Shown here in pieces: positions 1 through 5,367 of a stretch of DNA of 6,254 bases (positions are counted from its first letter, which is position 1; every line of letters starts with the position of its first letter). Below the pieces are notes generated by a model. The model was not told the origin of the DNA. It worked only from the letters and a program-made list of their open reading frames with translations, and searched no databases. The translations under genes were made by a program, and so were the position numbers. This DNA comes from DASUCS01 sp036275935 (GTDB lineage Bacteria > Actinomycetota > Acidimicrobiia > Acidimicrobiales > JACDCH01): NCBI GenBank assembly GCA_036275935.1, contig DASUCS010000065.1, forward strand, positions 1 to 6,254. Reading direction: 5' to 3'.

Positions 1-49
1 GCAGGGTCACGCGATGACAGTAAGCGCCCGCTACGCGCATGACTCCTCA

Positions 50-84
50 AGACGCGTCGGGCGTCTCCGATGTCTCGCGACATC
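50..84 (-). terminator. Tandem hairpins just downstream of tRNA-Ala
   Basis: Read on the minus strand, seven bases after the tRNA discriminator base comes a perfect 6-bp stem GATGTC/GACATC closing a GCGA (GNRA-type) tetraloop at 84-69. Two bases later comes a second 6-bp stem AGACGC/GCGTCT with a 5-base loop at 66-50. No U-tract follows, so this is not a textbook intrinsic terminator. Actinobacteria often end transcripts with hairpins lacking a U-tail, and a stable hairpin here could also guide 3' trimming of the tRNA precursor. The stems are directly visible; the termination role is inferred. Confidence 0.4.
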
Positions 85-91
85 ACACGAG

Positions 92-165
92 TGGAGGTGA
101 TGGGATTCGAACCCACGACTTCTTCGATGCGACCGAAGCGCTCTACCGGACTGAGCTACACCCCC
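92..165 (-). tRNA. tRNA-Ala (anticodon CGC)
   Basis: A full 74-nt cloverleaf can be folded on the minus strand. It has a 7-bp acceptor stem GGGGGTG/CACCTCC, a D-stem GCTC/GAGC with a 9-base loop, an anticodon stem CTTCG/CGAAG around the loop GTCGCAT, a 5-base variable region, a T-stem GTGGG/CCCAT with loop TTCGAAT, and discriminator A at 92. The anticodon CGC (131-129) reads GCG codons. Identity as alanine is supported by the G3:U70 wobble in the acceptor stem, the main recognition element of alanyl-tRNA synthetase. The CCA end is not encoded (the bases after A73 are CTC), so it must be added by CCA nucleotidyltransferase. The 32-38 loop pair is G-U. The gene lies 52 bases after the translin-like gene on the same strand and could be read from that transcript or from a weak TATCCT box at 206-201. 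Confidence 0.96.
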
Positions 166-170
166 GGGTC

Positions 171-187
171 GTGTTGGCGGGCAACAC
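171..187 (-). other. Hairpin between translin gene and tRNA
   Basis: A perfect 6-bp stem GTGTTG/CAACAC with a 5-base loop lies in the 52-base gap, 5 bases before the mature 5' end of tRNA-Ala. It has no U-tract. It could weakly terminate the translin transcript or be part of the tRNA 5' leader removed by RNase P. The stem is seen; both roles are inferred. Confidence 0.35.
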
Positions 188-200
188 AACGGGAGGACTG

Positions 201-206
201 AGGATA
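201..206 (-). promoter_or_regulatory. Possible -10 box for tRNA-Ala
   Basis: TATCCT on the minus strand fits the actinobacterial TAnnnT -10 pattern and lies 35 bases upstream of the tRNA 5' end, just past the translin stop codon. No convincing -35 is visible at the usual distance, so this is a weak call. The same hexamer occurs before the CIRCE-controlled gene at 5368-5373. Confidence 0.25.
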
Positions 207-217
207 GTCGGGTGACC

Positions 218-853
218 TCACGGCTTCGGTACCGATCGCTCGATGGATGTGCGCAGTTCCGTCTGCAGGACGGTCGTGGTGACGTCGCCGCGGGTGCGTT
301 CGAGGACGGCGCGAAGCGCGTCGAGAGTGCGGCGGAGTCCGCCAGTGATTGCATCGGGGAAGTCGACGAGGACCAGCGCGTCGTAGGCGTCGTCCATCAC
401 TTCGAGCAGCGCTTCACCCTGCTCCAGATCGCCCGCTCGCAGCCGGTCCAGCAGATGACGGCGCAACTCGCTGGCCGCTTCGGCCAGACCCTTGAGCCAC
501 GACGGTGGCATCACGTCGAGGTCAGCGGCCGACGGCAACGGCGCGCCCTGCACGAGCGCGAGGGTCAGCGTCGCTTCGACGAACTCCTTTTCGGCGTCCG
601 TGAGGAACCCGGCATAGGCGACGGCCGGATGAGCGGCGAGGGCGCCCTGGGCCTCGCGCAACGAACGTTCGGCTTCGGCGATGATGCCGGTGGCCTCGTC
701 GAACTCGAGACGGTGCACCAACCGGATCGCACTGCCCGACGACCGGATGACGCGCCGGCACGCGGGTAACCCGATCTCGCGGGCCTCGTTGGCTTCGGCC
801 AGCGAGGCCGACGCCTCACTCACCAATCGTCCGAGTTCGCTGCGGCGGTTCAC
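218..853 (-). CDS. Translin-family protein (putative RNA-binding protein/RNase)
   Basis: A 211-residue, almost wholly helical protein matching the translin/TRAX pattern shared by archaeal translins. An N-terminal helix ends in an Arg-rich part (R33, R34, R37), followed by a long helix with repeated Glu/Ala (50-70), the block EKEFVEATL (88-96), GxPLPS (103-108), a WLKGLAEAASELRR stretch (119-132), AYDALVLVDFPDAIT (156-170) and LERTRGD (184-190). E90, E93 and D158 line up by context with the acidic catalytic residues of TRAX (the ExxE of QEYVEA and the Asp of VYDGF), so RNase activity is plausible. Known members form octameric, hollow complexes binding single-stranded RNA or DNA; the bacterial role is unknown. 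The start is GTG at 853, the first possible one because an in-frame TGA lies at 865-863. AGGCGG sits directly against this GTG, leaving no normal spacing, so a start at codon 10-11 is possible. It begins 15 bases after glpR and is probably co-transcribed with it. Homologues are sometimes labelled haloacid dehalogenase, which the sequence does not support. Confidence 0.85.
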   Translation of the reverse strand: MNRRSELGRLVSEASASLAEANEAREIGLPACRRVIRSSGSAIRLVHRLEFDEATGIIAEAERSLREAQGALAAHPAVAYAGFLTDAEKEFVEATLTLALVQGAPLPSAADLDVMPPSWLKGLAEAASELRRHLLDRLRAGDLEQGEALLEVMDDAYDALVLVDFPDAITGGLRRTLDALRAVLERTRGDVTTTVLQTELRTSIERSVPKP

Positions 854-868
854 CCGCCTAGTTCAGCG

Positions 869-1366
869 TCAGCTGCCGGAGCGGCGCAGCGCGAAGGCCG
901 GCTCGGGAGCCGACGAGCGCTGCGGCAGGTACCGCACCTTGGCATCGCGCTCCATCGCGCGCTGCTGAGCCTGCGCGAGCAGGACGACGTAGGCGCCGAG
1001 CAGCACGTCGCACGCGAGGTGCAGACCCCACACGAGTCCGCCGAGCATGAACGCGAGCAGCAAGGTGACCGCGGCAGCACCGGCAAGCGTGAACAGCACG
1101 TCGCGGCGACGCTTCTTGGCATCGTTGCGAGAGCTGCGCATCATCGGCGCGAACGAGTTCTGGGCGCGCGCCGGGCGGGACGAGGTCGAGCTCGCATGCT
1201 TGAGTGCGGGATTCACCACCACCGACCGCCGCTCGAGCACCGAGAGCTGGCGCTGGAACGACGAGATGGAATCCGCGGGGCGGCTCTCGCTGCGATTCTG
1301 CAGATAGGGCGGCAGCAACACCGCAGCCCAGATCACAGCGAGAATGAAGAGCACCAACAGGGTCAC
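869..1366 (-). CDS. glpR: GlpR/SepX-like membrane protein (gephyrin-like receptor)
   Basis: Numbered from the GTG at 1366 this is a 165-residue protein. It has one membrane helix at 2-18, a cytoplasmic linker (about 22-88) that is positively charged and ends in KKRRR (84-88), then two closely spaced helices (about 89-108 and 111-131) and a charged tail. The linker begins LPPYLQNRSESRPADSISSF, followed by QRQLSVLER. This topology, with a HLACDVLLGAYVVLL-type last helix, matches actinobacterial proteins named GlpR (Corynebacterium) or SepX (Streptomyces). These bind the MoeA-like protein Glp and act at the FtsZ division site or in hyphal septation. The presence of moeA/galU nearby fits the conserved actinobacterial neighbourhood. 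A longer frame opens at TTG 1414 but would put 16 charged residues before the helix and has no ribosome site. GTG 1366 has AGGCAGG 8 bases upstream and is preferred. A TACGGT box at 1400-1395 could be its own promoter. Family assignment is by recalled pattern and context, so it is good but not certain. Confidence 0.72.
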   Translation of the reverse strand: MTLLVLFILAVIWAAVLLPPYLQNRSESRPADSISSFQRQLSVLERRSVVVNPALKHASSTSSRPARAQNSFAPMMRSSRNDAKKRRRDVLFTLAGAAAVTLLLAFMLGGLVWGLHLACDVLLGAYVVLLAQAQQRAMERDAKVRYLPQRSSAPEPAFALRRSGS

Positions 1367-1394
1367 GCTCCGTGCCTGCCTTTTGGACTCAGGG

Positions 1395-1400
1395 ACCGTA
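1395..1400 (-). promoter_or_regulatory. Possible -10 box for glpR-translin
   Basis: TACGGT on the minus strand matches TAnnnT and lies about 30 bases upstream of the chosen GTG start, downstream of the terminator hairpin. No good -35 hexamer is visible. Such short hexamers are common by chance, so this is a candidate only. Confidence 0.22.
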
Positions 1401-1455
1401 ACCCTCCGCGCCAAATCAGCGGTGGATGGGCTGCGGTCCGGTGGACGTCGGACGG

Positions 1456-1481
1456 AAAAAGCGTTACCGCCGGATGGCGGT
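1456..1481 (-). terminator. Intrinsic terminator downstream of moaC
   Basis: On the minus strand a perfect 6-bp stem ACCGCC/GGCGGT with a 4-base loop (1481-1466) is followed by AACGC and then five T residues (1460-1456). The T-run is offset by five bases, which weakens it, but it is one of the few T-runs in this GC-rich window. It lies about 130 bases past the moaC stop, so it could end the galU-moeA-moaA-moaC transcript before glpR. Confidence 0.5.
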
Positions 1482-1584
1482 TGTTACGGTTCTACTACGG
1501 TTCGACGGCGAGCGTCCACTCCCTGCTTGCAAAAGTTCGCAGCTGGCAATTGGCGTAGCCGGCGGTCCCGGAGATCGCTCGAAC

Positions 1585-1596
1585 CGCTACGTAGCG
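1585..1596. repeat. 12-bp perfect palindrome after moaC
   Basis: CGCTACGTAGCG is self-complementary with no spacer and begins 13 bases after the moaC stop codon. It could be a dimeric regulator site or, in RNA, a short stem. Nothing in the window identifies a binding protein. Confidence 0.45.
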
Positions 1597-1609
1597 TCGG
1601 ATTTCGGGG

Positions 1610-2116
1610 TCAGATGCCGAGGGCGTCGTCGTCGAGGTCGAGGGCTCGGCGATAGGCGCCGGAGCGTCCGCCCGTCTTCTCCCAGAGGGTGATGTCGCCG
1701 ATGACCATCGACCGGTCGGCGCTCTTGCACATGTCGTAGATCGTGAGAGCGGCGACGGAACACGCCGTCATGGCCTCCATCTCCACCCCGGTCCGGTCGA
1801 CGGTGTCGACCTGCGCCTCGACCTCGATGAACGTGTCCTCGATCCGAAAATTCACCAGCACGGAGCCCACCAGCAGCGGGTGGCACAGCGGGATGAGGTC
1901 GGGGGTGCGCTTGGCGGCCTGGATGCCGGCGACTCGGGCCACGGCGAGCACGTCGCCCTTGGTGACCGCGCCCCGCGCCACGAGCGACGTCGTGTCGGGC
2001 TGCATGTACACCCGGCCCCGGGCGACCGCACGACGGTGGGTCGCTTCCTTCGGGGTGACGTCAACCATCCGGGCCCGGCCCAGTGGATCGAGATGCGTCA
2101 GGCCCCTGTCCGACAT
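1610..2116 (-). CDS. moaC: Cyclic pyranopterin monophosphate synthase MoaC
   Basis: MoaC works right after MoaA. It converts the rearranged GTP intermediate (3',8-cyclo-7,8-dihydro-GTP) into cyclic pyranopterin monophosphate, releasing pyrophosphate, in the cytoplasm as a hexamer. The 168 residues span the whole family. THLDPLGRARMVDV (7-20) opens the protein; KGDVLAVARVAGIQAAKRT (53-71) is followed by DLIPLCHPL (73-81), DRTGVEMEA (107-115) and TIYDMCKSADRSM (125-137). The catalytic set is intact: K53, H79, E112, E114, D128 and K131. The start is ATG at 2116, in the expected place just before THLD. The ribosome-binding region is weak (ACGGGC, two bases before the ATG) and lies in a potential hairpin. 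The gene follows moaA by 55 bases on the same strand and is the last Moco gene here; moaB, moaD and moaE are not in the window. Confidence 0.97.
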   Translation of the reverse strand: MSDRGLTHLDPLGRARMVDVTPKEATHRRAVARGRVYMQPDTTSLVARGAVTKGDVLAVARVAGIQAAKRTPDLIPLCHPLLVGSVLVNFRIEDTFIEVEAQVDTVDRTGVEMEAMTACSVAALTIYDMCKSADRSMVIGDITLWEKTGGRSGAYRRALDLDDDALGI

Positions 2117-2118
2117 GC

Positions 2119-2141
2119 GCCCGTGAGTCTAGGCGACGGGC
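2119..2141 (-). other. Hairpin covering the moaC ribosome site
   Basis: GCCCGT and ACGGGC can form a 6-bp stem with an 11-base loop, ending two bases before the moaC ATG. The only purine-rich ribosome-site candidate (GGG) lies in the 3' arm. Folding would therefore lower moaC translation unless ribosomes coming from moaA open it. The stem is seen; the effect is inferred. Confidence 0.3.
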
Positions 2142-2171
2142 CTCACCTGCGTTTCAGCCCAGCGCGGCCCC

Positions 2172-3251
2172 TCAACCGCCGATCTGGCTCATTGACCGTC
2201 GGGGACGGATGAACTGCACCTGGTTCACGGCATGGCCTGCCCACTTGGCGCCGACGCACCGCTCCACCGCCGCCGCGACCTCGTTGTCATTCGCACCACC
2301 GCGCAACAACGCCCGCAGGTCGAACTCGTCGAGGGCGAACAGGCACGAACGCAGCTGACCATCGGCCGTGAGCCGCACGCGGTCGCACGAATCGCAGAAC
2401 GCGTTCGTGACGCTCGCGATGACCCCGATGTCGCCGCGCCCGTCTCGATAGCGGAACACCTCGGCCGGCTCGGACCCGTCGTGGTCGTGACCCGCAAGCT
2501 CGAGCGGATACACGGCGTCGATCGCCTGCATGACCTCGTCGCGAGTCACGACCTGTGTCGGCGTCCACTCCCCAGTCGCGTCGAGCGGCATGAACTCGAT
2601 GAAGCGCACGCTCACGCCGCGCTCACGGCCGAAGGTCGCGAAGTCGACGACCTCGTCGTCGTTGACGCCGCGCACGAGCACGGCGTTGACCTTCACGGGC
2701 GCCAAACCCGCGTCCAGGGCGGCGTCGATGCCGTCGAGCACCTGGTCCAGGCAGTCACGGCGCGTCAGCGCGAGCACGCGGTCGGACTGCAGCGAGTCGA
2801 GCGACACGTTGATCCGCTTCAGCCCGGCGGCGGCGAGGTCGTGAGCCAGCAAACCGAGCGTGGTGCCGTTCGTCGTGAGCGCAAGGTCGGTTCCCAGTGC
2901 CGCCAACCGCTCGACGAGCACCGGGAGGTGCGCACGAACGGTGGGTTCGCCGCCCGTCAGCCGGATCGACGTGAAGCCGTAGCGGGTCACGAGCAGCCGG
3001 GCGATGCGCTCGATCTCCTCGAACGTGAGGATCTCCTGGCGCGGCATCCAGTTCATGCCTTCGGCCGGCATGCAGTACGTGCAGCGCAGGTTGCAACGGT
3101 CCGTCACCGAGATGCGCAGGTCGCGATGCACGCGACCGAAGCTGTCGGTGAGGGGCTGCACGCGTTTCTCGGGGGCTCCGCCCCCGGACCCCATCTGCGT
3201 CCGGCTCGCTGGCGCTCGCTCGTCCGCCGTGCGCTCGCTGCGCTCGATCAC
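2172..3251 (-). CDS. moaA: GTP 3',8-cyclase MoaA (radical SAM)
   Basis: First enzyme of molybdenum cofactor synthesis. It uses S-adenosylmethionine and two 4Fe-4S clusters to cyclise GTP to 3',8-cyclo-7,8-dihydro-GTP. With the outermost start it has 359 residues, somewhat longer than the usual 320-340. The radical-SAM cluster cysteines are C53, C57 and C60 (TDRCNLRCTYCMP); GGEP at 100-103 contacts SAM; TTNGT (126-130) and NVSLDS (148-153) follow. The C-terminal cluster cysteines are C286, C289 and C303 in FCDSCDRVRLTADGQL plus RSCLF. The protein ends in Gly-Gly, as active MoaA needs. The outer GTG at 3251 overlaps the moeA stop as GTGA, suggesting coupling. However, the first 30 codons run through a GC-rich repeat and hairpin and encode a non-conserved Arg/Glu/Ser-rich stretch. 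ATG at 3194 (340 residues) or GTG at 3161 (329 residues, just before QPLTDSFGR) may be the true start. Function is near certain; the N-terminus is not. Confidence 0.96.
   Translation of the reverse strand: MIERSERTADERAPASRTQMGSGGGAPEKRVQPLTDSFGRVHRDLRISVTDRCNLRCTYCMPAEGMNWMPRQEILTFEEIERIARLLVTRYGFTSIRLTGGEPTVRAHLPVLVERLAALGTDLALTTNGTTLGLLAHDLAAAGLKRINVSLDSLQSDRVLALTRRDCLDQVLDGIDAALDAGLAPVKVNAVLVRGVNDDEVVDFATFGRERGVSVRFIEFMPLDATGEWTPTQVVTRDEVMQAIDAVYPLELAGHDHDGSEPAEVFRYRDGRGDIGVIASVTNAFCDSCDRVRLTADGQLRSCLFALDEFDLRALLRGGANDNEVAAAVERCVGAKWAGHAVNQVQFIRPRRSMSQIGG
3170..3186 (-). repeat. GC-rich hairpin in 5' part of moaA
   Basis: CGGGGGC/GCCCCCG forms a 7-bp perfect stem around a 3-base loop. 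On the minus strand it ends 8 bases before the GTG at 3161. Hairpins of this style, with GGGGGC next to GGACCCC, are familiar as dispersed repeats or terminator-like elements in high-GC actinobacterial genomes. Its position inside the outer moaA reading frame argues that this segment was originally an intergenic spacer. Confidence 0.5.
3202..3246. repeat. Short imperfect direct repeats (GCTCGCT units)
   Basis: CGGCTCGCT (3202-3210), GCGCTCGCT (3212-3220 and 3231-3239) and GCGCTCG (3240-3246) recur in about 45 bases. On the minus strand they encode the Ser-Glu-Arg and Ala-Ser-Arg stretches at the start of the outer moaA frame. They look like replication-slippage or dispersed-repeat sequence rather than conserved protein. 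Confidence 0.5.
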
Positions 3252-4468
3252 GTCGGCCAGGTTACGGGGATCACCTCGACATCGTCACCTGCGCGCGCGC
3301 CGTCCCCGTCCGGCAACACCGCGAGGGCATTGGCGTTGGCCATCGCCGCCAGCTGATGTGAGCCCTGGCCGCCGGCAGAGCGAGCGTGCACGCGACCGCC
3401 GCGCGTCGTCAGCACGACGCGGGCGAAGTGGGTCTTGCCGTCAGGGTGACGGCGCAGGTCCTCGTCGGCGATCGCGGCCAGGCGCGGCCGATCCAGCTCG
3501 TCGACCGCGAACCCGAGCATCTTGCGCAGGGCGGGGCGAGCGAGCAGCTCGAACGAGATGATCGACGAGACCGGATTGCCGGGCAGACCGAACACCGGCG
3601 TGCCCGAGAGCGTCCCGAACGCGAACGGCTTCGCGGGGCGGATGGCGATCTGCATCCAGCGCATGTCGTCGGCGCGCTCGGACAGGACTGCCTTCACCTC
3701 GTCGAAGTCGCCCATGCTCACGCCGCCGCTGGTGAGCAGCGCGTCACACGTCTCCACCGCGCGCTCGATGGCCTCGGCGATGGCCGCACGGTCGTCCTTG
3801 ATGAGCCCGAGATCGACGGCGTCGCAACCGGCATCGGTCAACATCGGCAGGAGCGCGTGACGGTTCGAGTCGCGCAGCTGCCCCGGTTGCAGCGACACAG
3901 CGCCTTCGACGAGCTCGTCACCAGTTGACAGCACACCGACACGCGGGCGGCGCGTGACCATGACCGCGGTGACCCCGAGGCTCGCCAACACCCCAAGGTG
4001 CGCGGCCGTCAGTACGACGCCGGCATCGAACACGACATCGCCGGCATGGATGTCGTCGCCTGCCAGCCGGATGTGATCGCCGGCGGTCGCGGCCGCGCCG
4101 ACGCGCACCCGCGCGCCGTCGTCGAGCGACTCGGTCTGCTCGACGATCACGATCGCGTCCGCACCATCGGGGATGACCGCGCCCGTCATGATGCGCACCG
4201 CGTGCCCGGCGTCGACGCGAAAGGTCGACGGGTCGGCGCCGGCGGCGAGCACTCCCGCAACGGGGAGCTCGACCGGCGCGCCCACCGTGTCGGCAGCGCG
4301 TACGGCGTACCCGTCCATCGCCGAGTTGTCGAATGGCGGAACGTCCTCGGACGCGACGACCGGCTCGGTCAGCACACACCCGAGACCTTTGGACGCAGCG
4401 ACGCGCACCGACGGCAACGGCTTCACGCGATCAAGTACGTGGGCACGCGCTTCGTCGAGAGAGATCAC
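3248..4468 (-). CDS. moeA: Molybdopterin molybdotransferase MoeA / gephyrin-like Glp
   Basis: Full-length (406 residues) MoeA/gephyrin-E-domain protein. MoeA inserts molybdate into adenylylated molybdopterin, releasing AMP, as a cytoplasmic dimer. Motifs in order: PPFDNSAMDGYAVRAAD (44-60; D52 is the conserved active-site Asp), RIMTGAVIPDGADAIV (92-107), GVLSTGDEL (178-186), LRDSN (198-202), TSGGVSMGDFDEVK (246-259), MQIAIRPAKPFAFG (272-285), FGLPGNPVSSIISFELL (293-309), and the C-terminal domain IV with QGSHQLAAMANANALAVLP (368-386). No active-site loss is visible, so it is probably a working enzyme. The GTG start at 4468 overlaps the galU stop as GTGA, implying translational coupling. The galU-moeA pairing is a conserved actinobacterial arrangement; in Corynebacterium the equivalent protein, Glp, binds FtsZ and the membrane protein GlpR. 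A GlpR candidate lies downstream at 869-1366, so a second, structural role is possible. Sequence alone cannot separate the roles. Confidence 0.95.
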   Translation of the reverse strand: MISLDEARAHVLDRVKPLPSVRVAASKGLGCVLTEPVVASEDVPPFDNSAMDGYAVRAADTVGAPVELPVAGVLAAGADPSTFRVDAGHAVRIMTGAVIPDGADAIVIVEQTESLDDGARVRVGAAATAGDHIRLAGDDIHAGDVVFDAGVVLTAAHLGVLASLGVTAVMVTRRPRVGVLSTGDELVEGAVSLQPGQLRDSNRHALLPMLTDAGCDAVDLGLIKDDRAAIAEAIERAVETCDALLTSGGVSMGDFDEVKAVLSERADDMRWMQIAIRPAKPFAFGTLSGTPVFGLPGNPVSSIISFELLARPALRKMLGFAVDELDRPRLAAIADEDLRRHPDGKTHFARVVLTTRGGRVHARSAGGQGSHQLAAMANANALAVLPDGDGARAGDDVEVIPVTWPT

Positions 4469-5334
4469 AAGTTGTGCTCGCGTACGAAGTCGGCCAGGTA
4501 CGCGCGGAACGCCGGGCCGAGATCTTCGCGACGCGTCGCGAGCTCGACCGTGGCGCGCAGGTAGTCGAGCTTGTTGCCCGTGTCGTACCGGCCCTCGCTG
4601 AACGTGTAGCCGTACACCTCGGTGTCCTTCATCAGCATCGCGATCGCGTCCGTGAGCTGGATCTCACCGCCGTGGCCGGGCTGGACCTTCGCGAGCTTGT
4701 CGAAGATGTCGGGCGTGAACACGTAACGGCCCATCACCGCGAGGTTGGAGGGCGCGTCCTCGCGCTTCGGCTTCTCGACGATCTCGGTGATCCGTACGAG
4801 GTCGTCCGCCACCGGTTCACAACGCGCACAGCCGTAGATCGATGGATCCTCGACCTCCATGAGCGCGATCACGCTGCGCTCGAGTTGGTCGTGGTGCTCG
4901 ATCATGCGCTCGAGATGGGGCATGCGCTCGTCCATGAGGTCGTCGCCGAGCAGCACGGCGAACGAGTTGTCGCCGATGTGCTTGCGGGCGACCGACACGG
5001 CGTGGCCCAGGCCGAGGGCCTCGCCCTGGCGGACGTAGTGGATGTCGGCCAGGTCCGCGAGCGCCCGGATCTCCTTGAGCTGGTCGAGCTTCCCGCGCTG
5101 TTCGAGCTCGAGCTCCAGCTCGACGGTGCGGTCGAAGTGGTCCTCGAGGGTCCGCTTGTTGCGGCCGGTGATGATCAGGATGTCGTCGATCCCGGCGCGC
5201 ACGGCTTCTTCCACGACGTACTGGATCGCCGGCTTGTCGACCACCGGCAGCATCTCTTTGGGCTGTGCTTTGGTGGCGGGCAGGAAGCGGGTGCCGAGAC
5301 CAGCGGCCGGTATCACTGCCTTGCGCACAGTCAT
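4465..5334 (-). CDS. galU: UTP-glucose-1-phosphate uridylyltransferase GalU
   Basis: Makes UDP-glucose from UTP and glucose-1-phosphate, the precursor for cell-wall and capsule glycans, glycolipids and trehalose. Numbered from ATG 5334 it has 289 residues, normal for bacterial GalU. Nucleotide-binding signature AAGLGTRFLPATK (10-22), then PKEMLP (25-30), LLGDDL (128-133, metal-binding Asp), EKPK (187-190), GHGGEIQLTDAI (220-231) and GRYDTGNKLDYL (248-259, second metal Asp at 251). A GTG nine bases further upstream (5343) is also in frame. ATG 5334 gives the usual MTVRKAVIPAAG beginning and lies 7 bases after TACAGT, so a leaderless transcript starting at the ATG is plausible; neither start has a good ribosome site. 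It is the first gene of the minus-strand operon and its stop overlaps moeA. It is divergent from the FmdB-type gene, sharing about 86 bases of control region with a CIRCE site. Confidence 0.97.
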   Translation of the reverse strand: MTVRKAVIPAAGLGTRFLPATKAQPKEMLPVVDKPAIQYVVEEAVRAGIDDILIITGRNKRTLEDHFDRTVELELELEQRGKLDQLKEIRALADLADIHYVRQGEALGLGHAVSVARKHIGDNSFAVLLGDDLMDERMPHLERMIEHHDQLERSVIALMEVEDPSIYGCARCEPVADDLVRITEIVEKPKREDAPSNLAVMGRYVFTPDIFDKLAKVQPGHGGEIQLTDAIAMLMKDTEVYGYTFSEGRYDTGNKLDYLRATVELATRREDLGPAFRAYLADFVREHNL

Positions 5335-5341
5335 GGCGCTC

Positions 5342-5347
5342 ACTGTA
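5342..5347 (-). promoter_or_regulatory. Candidate -10 box for galU (leaderless)
   Basis: TACAGT on the minus strand fits TAnnnT, and its end is 7 bases before the ATG at 5334. That is the spacing expected if transcription starts at the initiation codon, as is common in Actinobacteria. The lack of a ribosome site supports this. No convincing -35 is seen. Confidence 0.4.
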
Positions 5348-5367
5348 CGGATCGCCGGAGTGGCCGC

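Larger units (their letters stand above)
1367..1609. other. Non-coding stretch between moaC and glpR
   Basis: About 240 bases without a supportable gene on either strand. Read in the minus direction it holds a 12-bp perfect palindrome just after the moaC stop, a terminator hairpin with a T-run, a small GTCCG/CGGAC inverted repeat (1453-1436, 8-base loop), and a TAnnnT-type -10 candidate, TACGGT at 1400-1395, followed by the glpR ribosome site. This arrangement suggests the Moco operon ends here and glpR can start its own transcript. No tRNA or recognised riboswitch fold was seen. Confidence 0.6.

Noticed and set aside
1..91. Attachment site or integrated element next to tRNA-Ala
   Set aside because: Only 91 bases are visible beyond the tRNA, with no integrase gene and no repeat of the tRNA 3' end.
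31..354. Minus-strand open frame running through the tRNA
   Set aside because: Its residues GVAQSGRALRS and RGFESH are the typical false translation of a tRNA gene.
212..769. Plus-strand open frame opposite the translin gene
   Set aside because: No motif or ribosome site; the minus-strand frame matches a known family along its full length.
218..853. Haloacid dehalogenase-type hydrolase, a label often attached to these proteins
   Set aside because: The only DxDx match (DLDV at 111-114) is mid-protein in a loop between helices, not after an N-terminal beta strand, and no other HAD motifs are present.
1367..1609. Molybdenum-cofactor riboswitch upstream of a Moco gene
   Set aside because: This gap is downstream of moaC, and neither here nor before galU is there room for or sign of the multi-stem Moco RNA fold.
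2232..3356. Long plus-strand open frame (374 codons) opposite moaA and the end of moeA
   Set aside because: It is antisense to clear MoaA and MoeA sequence, rich in Arg/His/Val/Asp as expected from a reversed GC-rich gene, and shows no domain.
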